DNA of 64,000 nt from Corynebacterium glaucum (GTDB taxonomy: Bacteria; Actinomycetota; Actinomycetes; Mycobacteriales; Mycobacteriaceae). Under the pieces are notes generated by a model, which searched no databases, was not told the DNA's origin, and worked only from the letters and a program-made list of their open reading frames with translations. The position numbers and the translations under genes were made by a program. This document shows, one piece after another, positions 47,066-54,600 of this stretch. The stretch lies in NCBI RefSeq assembly GCF_002287505.1, contig NZ_CP019688.1:978673-1042672 (forward strand), given 5' to 3'. Numbering within the stretch: the first letter of the stretch is position 1; the number at the start of each line of letters is the position of its first letter.

Positions 47066-47746
47066 ATGAAAATTCTCGCTCTTTCAACCAGCGCCCACCG
47101 TTACCAATCCTCGGGTTTGCGCACCGGCATGTGGCTCGGTGAGTTCACCCACTTCTACGACGTGCTCACCGAAGCCGGCCACGAGGTTGAACTCGCAAGC
47201 GTCGCCGGTGGCACCATCCCGATCGACCCGGTCAGCCTCAAAACCCCCGTCATCCAGATGGGTGGCACCAACAAGCGTTACGAGGACCCGGAATTCATGT
47301 CGCTGCTGGACGACACTCCGTCGATAAGCGATGTGGACCTTGATTCCTACGCCGGCATCTACCTGATCGGCGGCCATGGCACGATGTTCGACTTCACCAC
47401 CGAGCCCGTGAAAGCGGCCGTCGCGCACTTCGCCGATGCGGGCAAGATCGTCTCCGGTGTGTGCCACGGGCCGGTCGGTTTGCTCGAGGTCACCCTCGCA
47501 GATGGCACATCGCTTCTCGACGGCCGACGTGTCACCGGCTACTCGTGGTCCGAGGAGAAACTGGCTCGGCGCGCCGATGAGGTTCCGTTCAGCCTGGAGG
47601 AAAAGCTCAGCGCGGAGGCGGGGGAGTACACGACCGCCGCGGTGCCGATGACGAAGCACGTGGTTGTGGACGGCAACCTGGTCACCGGCCAGAACCCGAC
47701 CAGCGCGACCGGTGTGGGCGAGGCGGTGCTCGAGCTGCTTGGCTGA
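47066..47746 (+). CDS. DJ-1/PfpI family protein (Hsp31-like)
   Basis: 226 aa. The nucleophile elbow VCHGPVGLLEV holds the catalytic Cys, and the conserved Glu is in the N-terminal part (GMWLGEFTHFYDVLTEAGHEVELAS). IYLIGGHGTMFDF is typical of the Hsp31/glyoxalase III branch. Likely a stress protein that acts on glyoxals. AGAACGGTGGC before the ATG is a weak ribosome site. Confidence 0.9.
   Translation: MKILALSTSAHRYQSSGLRTGMWLGEFTHFYDVLTEAGHEVELASVAGGTIPIDPVSLKTPVIQMGGTNKRYEDPEFMSLLDDTPSISDVDLDSYAGIYLIGGHGTMFDFTTEPVKAAVAHFADAGKIVSGVCHGPVGLLEVTLADGTSLLDGRRVTGYSWSEEKLARRADEVPFSLEEKLSAEAGEYTTAAVPMTKHVVVDGNLVTGQNPTSATGVGEAVLELLG
47320..47329 (+). repeat. GTCGATAAGC decamer, copy 11
   Basis: Exact copy inside the DJ-1/PfpI gene; the last copy found toward the right edge. 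Confidence 0.8.
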
Positions 47747-47768
47747 TATCTACGTGCCGCCGGCGTAG

Positions 47769-48600
47769 TCAGTTGACCCCGCGCGGCGGCACCTTCTCGC
47801 GCAGAAACGCGACCTGTTCCTCGATGATGCGGCTGAACAGGGGCTGCACATAGGGGTCGAAGTGTCCTCCCTCATGCACGTGCACGGTAGCGTCGGGGAC
47901 TTTCGCCGCGACCCTCAGGGCCACATCCGTGGGGGTGACGGCATCGTTCGACATGATGTGGAACAGCACCGGGCAGGAGATATTCGCGGCTTTTCGGCCG
48001 GGGGAGTAGAAGCCGACCCACGCAAGGATCCGGGCGGCGACAGTCTCCGGATATTCGCCGTGCTCCAGACCCGACGTTTCGAGCATCTTGTCTAGCCCCT
48101 CCATCGACCCGGACGCTGTCATGACGGCGGTATCGCCCGGGTAGCCGACGGAGTCGATGTAGCGCGGTGGCCGTCGCGTGAAGGAGCGGATGAGATCACT
48201 CGCGGCCCGTGGCGCCACTCTGAGCGCAGTGCGGAGCGAACGAAGTACCCCACGCAATGATCCGGTCCGGGTTAGTCCCGTCAAGCGAGCGTGCGTAAGC
48301 CAGCGCGCGGCGCCAATCGTCGAGTTGCTTAGCGGTGTCCAACAGCTGGCGCGGCTCGCCTTTGCTTTCCCCGAAGTGCCGGTAGTCGAAAACCACAACC
48401 GCATAGCCATTGCGGGCGAATTCTTCGGCGTACACGTAGAGGGCAACCGCTCGCGGGGTGCCGAAGCCGTGGGCCATGACGACTGCGGGAATCTCACCCG
48501 GCGCACCCTCGGGGCGGAATACTGTGGCGGCGCAGCGCAGCCCTTCGGACTCAAACCACTCGTCGCTGCGTGTGAAGCTGCCAGTCCCAGAACTTTCCAT
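47769..48600 (-). pseudogene. Alpha/beta-hydrolase, broken after the catalytic serine
   Basis: The first part, from the ATG at 48600, reads as a good hydrolase N-terminus (VVMAHGFGTPRAVALYVYAEEF, VVFDYRHFGESKGEPRQ) as far as the nucleophile elbow IIAWGTSFA near 48235, then hits out-of-frame codons and a stop at about 48196. The rest continues in another frame from about 48230 (LRTALRVAPRAASDLIRSF, GRKAANISCPVLFHIMSNDAVTP, VHEGGHFDPY, with His). The usual stretch after the nucleophile (about 30-40 residues) is missing, so this is an internal deletion plus frameshift, not a simple one-base error. Inactive as it stands. Confidence 0.8.
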
Positions 48601-49275
48601 GTTGCCGTCCCAGAAACCCACACACTAAAAGTGCCGGTCGAATGAGTACCGATGGGCTTGACATTAGCAGCCTTAGGGGAGTGAAGCGGCACCAATAAAG
48701 CGGGAAATGCCTGGTCGGGGCTTTTGTGAAACTTTTTGGCCAGTTATATCAGGTCCACGGTTACACCCCAGTTACACCGGGTTTCGCCTCAGGTTACGCG
48801 ACCTTAGTCGATTGGGCACCGTGAACAGGAGCCTCTTAGAACGCGGTGTCGGAAAATCCCGTGCCTGCTCGACAAGTTCGTCTAAACGCCTCGTCGTCGT
48901 CAAGCCATAACCGCATAGTGTCAACGACAACGCGACGATTATTCAGTTCCTTGATCTCAGCTGCCGAGGTCTCGGTTTCTACGAGAGTCTGGATCGCCCG
49001 GGGTCTTCGTCTTATAGCTATTGCAGTCCGCTCTGGTCGGCGACGATGCATGCGAAAACGCCATCGTCAACCCTTCCCGGTTCAAGACGACGACGTCATC
49101 GAGTTTCGGTCGTTCGGGTCTCTTCTTCGCGCCTGATAACGGACCTCGCCAACTATGCCAGGCTCGCGCACAACTTGGATCTCGAGCTGGCGACGCTGTT
49201 TCGCAACTTTGCCGGAATCTCTGCCACTTCCACTGTCTCCTGAGCAGCGCAAACGGCTACGTCACTACATCAGAC
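48601..49275. other. Region without a confident gene; probable decayed sequence
   Basis: 675 bp. Minus-strand frames hold protein-like but interrupted pieces: KLDDVVVLNREGLTMAFSHA near 49080 and, in another frame, IKELNNRRVVVDTMRLWL followed by DDDEAFRRTC near 48880-48950. A plus-strand piece ITDLANYARLAHNLDLELAT lies near 49130-49190. None has a start, stop and ribosome site together. I read it as the remnant of a gene at the left border of the accessory region. No tRNA gene is seen. Confidence 0.5.
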
Positions 49276-49303
49276 TTGACGTGTTCAGCCCTCGCTGTAT
49301 AGT
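49276..49303 (+). promoter_or_regulatory. cmtR-cadD promoter (leaderless type)
   Basis: TTGACG (49276-49281) and TATAGT (49298-49303) with a 16-bp spacer. The ATG of cmtR starts only 7 bp after the -10 element, so transcription should start at or next to the start codon. The CmtR operator is expected to overlap this promoter. Confidence 0.8.
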
Positions 49304-49310
49304 TCAGTGC

Positions 49311-49670
49311 ATGCTGACTATTGCTTCGCGTCTCGACGTGATGAACCGCCTGGGTCGTGCACTGGCCGACCCCACTCGATCCCGGATCATCTTGACTCTG
49401 CTCGACCATCCCGCTTACCCGGCAGAACTGGCTCGAGCTCTGGACCTGACACGCTCGAATGTGTCCAACCACCTGGCATGCCTGCGCGATTGTGGGATCG
49501 TCGTCTCCGAGCCCGAGGGTCGTCGGACACGATACGAGATCGCCGATCCGCACCTGGCGCAGGCACTGACGACACTGGTCGATGCCACCCTGGCAGTAGA
49601 CGAAGACGCCCCGTGCATGGATCCCGCCTGCACGCTTCCCGGATGCGACGTAGCTGGGGAGGGCGCGTAA
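49311..49670 (+). CDS. cmtR: Cd(II)/Pb(II)-sensing ArsR-type repressor CmtR
   Basis: 119-aa ArsR/SmtB winged-helix repressor. It starts like CmtR of mycobacteria (LGRALADPTRSRIILTLLD) and keeps Cys57 and Cys61 in the recognition helix region (SNHLACLRDCGIVV) and Cys102 near the C-terminus (DAPCMDPACTLPGC), exactly the metal ligands known for CmtR. Metal binding should release it from DNA and switch on the cadD gene. No ribosome site, fitting the leaderless promoter. The cadD start overlaps its stop (TAATG). Confidence 0.92.
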   Translation: MLTIASRLDVMNRLGRALADPTRSRIILTLLDHPAYPAELARALDLTRSNVSNHLACLRDCGIVVSEPEGRRTRYEIADPHLAQALTTLVDATLAVDEDAPCMDPACTLPGCDVAGEGA

Positions 49671-50269
49671 TGCTCACCACGGTCTTGCAGGCGATAGGCC
49701 TGTTCGCAGCTACCAACATCGACGACATCATCGTGCTCTCCCTCTTCTTCGCGCGAGGGGCAGGCCAGAGCGGCACTACCGCCCGTATTTTGGCCGGCCA
49801 GTACCTCGGATTTGCCGGCATCCTCGTCGCCGCGATCCTTGTGACCATCGGCGCCGGAGCATTTCTGCCCCCGGCAGCCATTCCATACTTTGGTCTCATC
49901 CCTCTGGGCATCGGCCTCTGGGCCGCATGGGAGGCCTGGCGCGGAGACGATGACGACGATGACGACGAGGCCAAGGTTGCCGGCAAGAAGGTCGGCGTAG
50001 GGACAGTCGCAGGCGTCACTTTTGCCAATGGCGGCGACAACATCGGTGTCTACACCCCTGTCTTCCTCAGCGTGGAACCTCTCGCAGTAGTCGCCTACTG
50101 CGTTATCTTCCTCGCGCTCGTTGCGGTCTTGGTGGCCCTGGCAAAGTTCGTCGCCACCCGCCCCCCGATCGCGGAAGTGCTCGAACGCTTTGAGAACATC
50201 CTCTTTCCCATCGTTCTCATCGGCCTCGGCATCGTGATCCTCGTCAGCGGCGGAGCCTTCGGGCTCTGA
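49670..50269 (+). CDS. cadD: CadD family cadmium resistance transporter
   Basis: 199-aa membrane protein with about five to six helices. The CadD family start ATNIDDIIVLSLFFARG is present, and the repeat FANGGDNIGVYTPVF carries the second Asp/Asn metal-site motif. An Asp-rich loop (DDDDDDDEAK) faces the cytoplasm. Exports or sequesters Cd(II). Translationally coupled to cmtR. Such cassettes are frequent on corynebacterial plasmids and islands. Confidence 0.9.
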   Translation: MLTTVLQAIGLFAATNIDDIIVLSLFFARGAGQSGTTARILAGQYLGFAGILVAAILVTIGAGAFLPPAAIPYFGLIPLGIGLWAAWEAWRGDDDDDDDEAKVAGKKVGVGTVAGVTFANGGDNIGVYTPVFLSVEPLAVVAYCVIFLALVAVLVALAKFVATRPPIAEVLERFENILFPIVLIGLGIVILVSGGAFGL

Positions 50270-50461
50270 CGTAGCGGCAGTGTTCCAAACGGCCCCGACC
50301 GGGCGCACCCCTCTCGGTTCAGGCCCCAACAACTACCCGCAGCCAGTCCTGCGTGATCGCAGCAACAAGACCGCCATGGAGCGCTGCAAAAACCGCGCCA
50401 CCAGTTGAACGAAGCCACAGCCTCTGAGTGCACGCGCGCATACTGGTTCGCCACGGGTTTA

Positions 50462-50550
50462 GTGGAGGGTGGGAATTTGGAAAAGTAACCCTACATACGC
50501 CCTCGAAGTACACCCCTGAGTTGAAGCAGCGCGCCATCGAAACTGGTGCA
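50462..50550 (+). mobile_element. Remnant of IS3-type transposase 5' end
   Basis: The frame from 50497 reads TPSKYTPELKQRAIETG, which is the N-terminus of IS3-family OrfA (M replaced by T) and then breaks off. The preceding TGGAGGGTGGGAATTTGG could be the left inverted repeat. No other transposase part is seen. Confidence 0.55.
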
Positions 50551-50701
50551 GCACGGGCAAGCTGACCCTCACACGTCTCGCGGTGCGATATCCTGCATCG
50601 CCGGCGCGTTCGGAACGAGTACGGAAACTCTTCCGCGGCTGGGTCCGCGCTCATAAACAATCCGGCGCGACAACCCGAGCGGGAACGGCGTTTTAGAAGA
50701 G

Positions 50702-50740
50702 AAAAATGACCCCTCCGAACGAGCGGAGCGGGTCATTTTT
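50702..50740. terminator. Perfect 11-bp inverted repeat with A/T tracts
   Basis: AAAAATGACCC (50702-50712) and GGGTCATTTTT (50730-50740) pair perfectly, with CTCCG/CGGAG inside. Works as a terminator in both directions; no confident gene ends at it. Confidence 0.85.
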
Positions 50741-51033
50741 ACGTTCTCGGCCAGTTTTCTTTGGCCGGCGGGAGGTTTCGTGAATAACTTTAAGAGGTTT
50801 GCTGAAAGCCCCATTTACAACGGGGTATTCAGTAAACTCCCCAACCTCTAGACTCGCCGCCACTTACACGGCGGCTTACACGTCTTCCGCCGCTTCCTTA
50901 CACACTCCGCAACGACCCCCGACCCGGAAACCGAAGCGGAACCCCATCTCGGAACCCCGCACCGAGGAAGTCTCCTTCTTTGAACAACGACTACCGCGTC
51001 TTGCAGACTCGTCACGCTTACCGTTTCGACCCT

Positions 51034-51149
51034 CGTCCCGAACGCCCCGAAACGTACCTCGCATCGGAGATCCGAGCCGAACTCCGCAGCGAGCTCCGAA
51101 CCGCCCCTCGCCACGCCCACCGTCCCGAAAGCCCCGAAACGCACCTCGC
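51034..51149. repeat. Two 29-bp direct repeats in the CG-rich tract
   Basis: Copies at 51034-51062 and 51121-51149 differ at 2 of 29 positions and share CGTCCCGAA, GCCCCGAAACG and ACCTCGC. The period is 87 bp. Another repeated word, CGTCACGCTTACCG, occurs at 51010 and 51233. Confidence 0.8.
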
Positions 51150-51545
51150 TACGGAAACCCCAAAGCGGACCTCGTACCGGAAGCCTCGGGGCGAGACCCG
51201 AACCGCCAAGCGCCACGTCCTGCGTCACGCTTACCGCCTCGAACACTCGCAGCGCCTACCGACTCCCGCCTCGGTGCCTGCCTCGTTTTCCGTCCCGAGT
51301 GGACGAGTCGAAACGGTGTGCGCCACGGCCGCCACCCCGGGGTGCGCCTCGGTGCCTGGTGGGGCTCGCTTCGAAGGCCCGTTGCGATATTCGACCCGGG
51401 TGCCGGGGCGGGTACTAATGTCGCTTCGGGGTGCGACACGTTAGCCGGAGCGGTTGTCGACGCGGGGCGGGGTACGGAGCGGGGACGTTGAACGTGCTGC
51501 GTGACCGTTGCATGTGAGCCAGAACCGCCGAAACCGCTTCGTACA

Positions 51546-52457
51546 ATGACACCTATGTTCACCGCCTTGCACTCCGCCCTTGGAATAGCGCCCACCGACG
51601 AATTCACAAATGAGATGCTCGACCGGCTGGTCGAGGAGCGCATTGCGGAGCGGCAAGACCTCGACTTCAAAGAGAAGATCGACAGCAAGCCGACTCGGCC
51701 TGAGAGCGACGTGAAGAAGGACCTGTGCGCTATGGCGAACAGCGGCGGCGGGGTCATTGTCTACGGCGTGGGTGAGCTGCCCGACATGAAAGACCACGCC
51801 GGCAAAAGGGTCAGCGCCGGCGACTATTCCCCCGGCTTGGAGCAGTCCTACCGCTCTGTTGCCACCGCCTACATTTCACCGCCATTACGGGGCGTGGAGC
51901 TCCACCGGGTCGAGCACCCCGAACACGAAGCAGTCGTCGTCGTGGTGCCGGCGAGTCAGCAAGTGCCGCATATGTACTTCACCGAAAAGAAAAACGCCAC
52001 GGTGCTCGCTGCTCCGACGCGTAACGGGAGTCACTCAGAGTGGTTGAGTGAGCCTGAGATTGCGAACCTGTACAGGCTGCGGTTTCAACGGGAAGAAGCC
52101 TCGTCCCGTGAAGTAGACGAGGTGTATAGCAAGGTGGCCGCGAAGCGGTCTAGTGACGGCTTTTGGGGTGTCGGTGTTGCGGTGCCGACGTACCCGGCAA
52201 GAAAGGACGACGTTACTGAGCGTGACGCGATTATGGCAAGGTTTGCCGCTTATGGCGACCCGCTGCGCCTGGAATACAACGGGGCGGTGTCTCCGGCGAC
52301 TGCCTCGAATTACCGCAGGGGTTTGAAGTGTTGGACGTTTTCGGGAAAGCAGTACGACACGCAAGAATTGCTCGCGTATGTCGAGCTGCACGAAAACGGG
52401 GTTGTCACCGTCCTGTCGCGGCTGGACAGGGAGACGTTCTCGACGGGGGACCAGTAG
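51546..52457 (+). CDS. Schlafen/AlbA_2-type DNA-binding protein
   Basis: About 303 aa. The N-terminal part is an AlbA_2 (Schlafen) domain: ERQDLDFKEKID, DVKKDLCAMANSGGGVIVYGV, VVVVPASQQVPHMYF. The C-terminal half is not recognised. Related proteins occur as ATP-binding or nucleic-acid-cleaving regulators in defence regions. ATG at 51546 or 51555; no clear ribosome site, and a GTG at 51501 is also in frame. The next gene starts on the last base of its stop codon. Confidence 0.8.
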   Translation: MTPMFTALHSALGIAPTDEFTNEMLDRLVEERIAERQDLDFKEKIDSKPTRPESDVKKDLCAMANSGGGVIVYGVGELPDMKDHAGKRVSAGDYSPGLEQSYRSVATAYISPPLRGVELHRVEHPEHEAVVVVVPASQQVPHMYFTEKKNATVLAAPTRNGSHSEWLSEPEIANLYRLRFQREEASSREVDEVYSKVAAKRSSDGFWGVGVAVPTYPARKDDVTERDAIMARFAAYGDPLRLEYNGAVSPATASNYRRGLKCWTFSGKQYDTQELLAYVELHENGVVTVLSRLDRETFSTGDQ

Positions 52458-52774
52458 TGCCCACGCATGCGTTTGCGTGCTTGGTGGGTGACCTCTTGGC
52501 ACTCATTCGCCACTACGGAGGTGTCACCGGCAACACCGACTACACCGTGCGTTGCAACGTCGAGTGGGACCAAGACAAGCCGCTGGTGTTGTGGCAGCCG
52601 AAAGATCCGAGGTACTTCTCTGAAGACCCACTGCCGTTAGAGTCCTTTAGCCCGGTGGAGGCGGAGGTAAGTGTTACCGCGAACGCTCCGCTCATTGACA
52701 CCGCGAGGTCGCTGGTGCGGGACTGCTTGAACCAGGCAGGAGTTGAGCAGCTTCCGGTGTGGAGAAAGCAGTAA
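52457..52774 (+). CDS. Hypothetical protein coupled to the Schlafen-type gene
   Basis: 105 aa, unknown. Begins GTG overlapping the stop of the preceding gene by 1 nt (TAGTG), so it is made by termination-reinitiation. The sequence is balanced and protein-like (VRCNVEWDQDKPLVLWQPKD; SLVRDCLNQAGVEQLPVW). The strict coupling suggests it works with the AlbA_2 protein, perhaps as its partner. Confidence 0.7.
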   Translation: MPTHAFACLVGDLLALIRHYGGVTGNTDYTVRCNVEWDQDKPLVLWQPKDPRYFSEDPLPLESFSPVEAEVSVTANAPLIDTARSLVRDCLNQAGVEQLPVWRKQ

Positions 52775-52802
52775 AGCTTAAACGCCTGTCCGTGTCAGGC
52801 TA

Positions 52803-53150
52803 CTAGAACTGCGGGTTCTTCTTCCGCTGGTAGGCGGCAGTGTCCACCGTTTCGAGCACCGAGCCGTCTGCCGTCACGACGCGCAATTCGGTGACCATTT
52901 CGCGTAGGTAGACGGACTGCTTATTCGTCCAGCCGAGCTCCGTGGCGTAGAAGTCGCCGAGCGAGTCGGAGTAGCCCTCGTTCAGTGAGTTCCAGGCGTT
53001 TAAGTCAACGAACTTCTCCGGCTCGATGGTCACCGTCAGGACGCCGTCGCTGTAGGCGACGCCGGTGACGACCTTGGCGCGGACAACGCCCGCTTCGGCA
53101 CGCTCGTTCAGCCAGTCTCGAACAATGGTGTAGGGGGCGGGGAAAGACAT
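52803..53150 (-). CDS. Hypothetical protein
   Basis: 115 aa, unknown. Reads as a compact alpha/beta protein (YTIVRDWLNERAEAG; DGVLTVTIEPEKFVDLNAWN). AAGGAGCACAG gives a good ribosome site before the ATG. Convergent with the Schlafen-type pair. Confidence 0.75.
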   Translation of the reverse strand: MSFPAPYTIVRDWLNERAEAGVVRAKVVTGVAYSDGVLTVTIEPEKFVDLNAWNSLNEGYSDSLGDFYATELGWTNKQSVYLREMVTELRVVTADGSVLETVDTAAYQRKKNPQF

Positions 53151-53277
53151 TCTGTGCTCCTTGGTTGGGTTGTATCGGAAAGGGGCAACACCGAGGGTAG
53201 CGACGGGCCCGACGCGGGTACGGAAGTATCGACTACACGTTCTAATCGCTGGCGGTCACTGACAGGGTCGGTCTGCC

Positions 53278-53320
53278 GAAACCCGCCCCGGTGAGCGAGA
53301 CGCTTACCGGGGCGGGTTTC
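53278..53320. terminator. Perfect 15-bp hairpin
   Basis: GAAACCCGCCCCGGT (53278-53292) pairs perfectly with ACCGGGGCGGGTTTC (53306-53320) and AGCG/CGCT closes the loop. It stands upstream of the 115-aa gene and downstream of the restriction operon, so it probably ends that operon's transcript. Confidence 0.85.
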
Positions 53321-53462
53321 TCTCTGCATTTCTACACGGGGTAGACCGTACGAATTGTCCTACTCAACTGCGCCGGCACACCCTCGTCTCGGAACGCCTG
53401 GGTTATACGACGAGCCGAGCTCGAACTAAGCGTTCCGGTGGATGGAAAGACCGTCACCGTAG

Positions 53463-54566
53463 TCAGAGTCGCATAAGGACTTTCCGCACCTGCTGGATGA
53501 GCAGAAGGAGCGCTTGGCGGGGAGAAAACCGTTTCGGACGGGATGCGTGTACTGGGAAATCAAACTTGCTTACAGACCCTCCTGCAAGATGACTAGCTGG
53601 GTTGAAGCTCACTTGCGCAGTGAGCCAATCAAGTGGGTCAACAGTGGACGGCGGGTTGTCTATGGCAAGTGGAACAAATGGAGGAATTGAGTTGAAGGAA
53701 TCGGCAATTCCTTGAACTTCTTCTTCAGAAAGATCACGACCCAATCTTTGTTTTTCCTGAATGACGTGTTCCAAAAACCACTTGTCTCTGAATAACGGTG
53801 CTGCCCACATGAGCTGGCGTTTCGGCTCGTAGATTGGTGACCGTGTGCCACGAGAGATGCTCTCTTGGGACGCCGGGCGGTAGGGAGGGGCGTAGTATCC
53901 CACCAAACACCCGATGAAACCGTCTTCGATTATCGTAAAGAATGCGCTGGGTTCATTGGTGTTTTCGAGTAACTCTCCACTTCCTTGGCTCGTCCTGCTG
54001 GCGAAAGGGTCGGAAAGAACGCCGTCACTTGTCACCTCGTCGGGTCCGTAGTCTCGGTACATGATGACACCGAGCGGAGATTCTGCGTCTAAATCATCGA
54101 GGAATGTAACTAACTGTTTTGGCACGTCTGCACCACTGTCAACGATTCGGCAGCACATGTTTTTGACGTAATAACGCGCAAGGTGTCGGTTGTCGTAGTT
54201 CGTCTCTGCGAAAACTTCAGACCAGTCTATGTGCGTGACAGTTCGAAGCCGTTCACGGTTGGCCTTAGTCCAGCCCACAAAATGGTCGTAGGCTGCGTCG
54301 AACGGTTGCGACCTCGTTGAGTTGCAACGCTGGCACAGTGTCTTCCCGAACTTCACTGCCTGCGCGTCTGTACTTCGGAGAGTAGTTGGTCGAAACCCTG
54401 CGGCGAAGTACGTCAAGGGCCCTCCGCTGGAAGTTTCCGCTTCCAAACGTGAACGTTTAATTCGGTGCTCGCGTGATGAAGCGGGGTTAATACCGCACCA
54501 CCAACAAATCTTTACATCTAGCCCGCCCAATAGCTTCCCTTCCCTGGCCGCCACAAGAAGGCGCAT
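53463..54566 (-). CDS. HNH-like protein, third gene of the type III R-M operon
   Basis: About 367 aa. Two Cys pairs near the N-terminus, CWWCG and TLCQRCN, frame an EHR motif (SSREHRIKRS) and RSQPFDAAYDHFV, which is an HNH/zinc-finger nuclease-like layout. The remaining 270 residues are not recognised. Composition is less GC-rich than its neighbours. It starts about 35 bp after the restriction subunit gene on the same strand, so it is probably part of that operon. ATG at 54566, GTG at 54572 or TTG at about 54530 are possible starts. Confidence 0.72.
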   Translation of the reverse strand: MRLLVAAREGKLLGGLDVKICWWCGINPASSREHRIKRSRLEAETSSGGPLTYFAAGFRPTTLRSTDAQAVKFGKTLCQRCNSTRSQPFDAAYDHFVGWTKANRERLRTVTHIDWSEVFAETNYDNRHLARYYVKNMCCRIVDSGADVPKQLVTFLDDLDAESPLGVIMYRDYGPDEVTSDGVLSDPFASRTSQGSGELLENTNEPSAFFTIIEDGFIGCLVGYYAPPYRPASQESISRGTRSPIYEPKRQLMWAAPLFRDKWFLEHVIQEKQRLGRDLSEEEVQGIADSFNSIPPFVPLAIDNPPSTVDPLDWLTAQVSFNPASHLAGGSVSKFDFPVHASRPKRFSPRQALLLLIQQVRKVLMRL

Positions 54567-54600
54567 CGCCACGCCTCTGCTTCATCGTTTACATCGTTTA

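Larger units (their letters stand above)
50270..51545. other. Long region without a supportable gene
   Basis: 1276 bp. It contains an IS3-type remnant, a strong hairpin, and from about 50880 to 51490 a very CG-rich tract full of CCCGAA/CCGAAAC words. The longest plus frames (230 aa from 50799; about 154 aa from 50980) are Arg/Pro-rich, lack good starts, and run through the repeats; I do not call them. Confidence 0.6.

Noticed and set aside
48601..49310. tRNA gene as integration site of the island
   Set aside because: No GGTTCRANNCC arm or cloverleaf found in the region.
50569..50814. 81-codon minus frame across the hairpin at 50702
   Set aside because: It runs through a perfect terminator-type hairpin and has no ribosome site.
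51034..51149. Possible CRISPR array
   Set aside because: Only two copies of a 29-bp word with 2 mismatches, in a sequence with repeats of all sizes; no cas gene in the window.
50799..51491. 230-codon Arg/Pro-rich plus frame in the CG-rich tract
   Set aside because: No ribosome site; several frames are open equally and the composition follows the DNA repeats. Kept as a repeat region instead.
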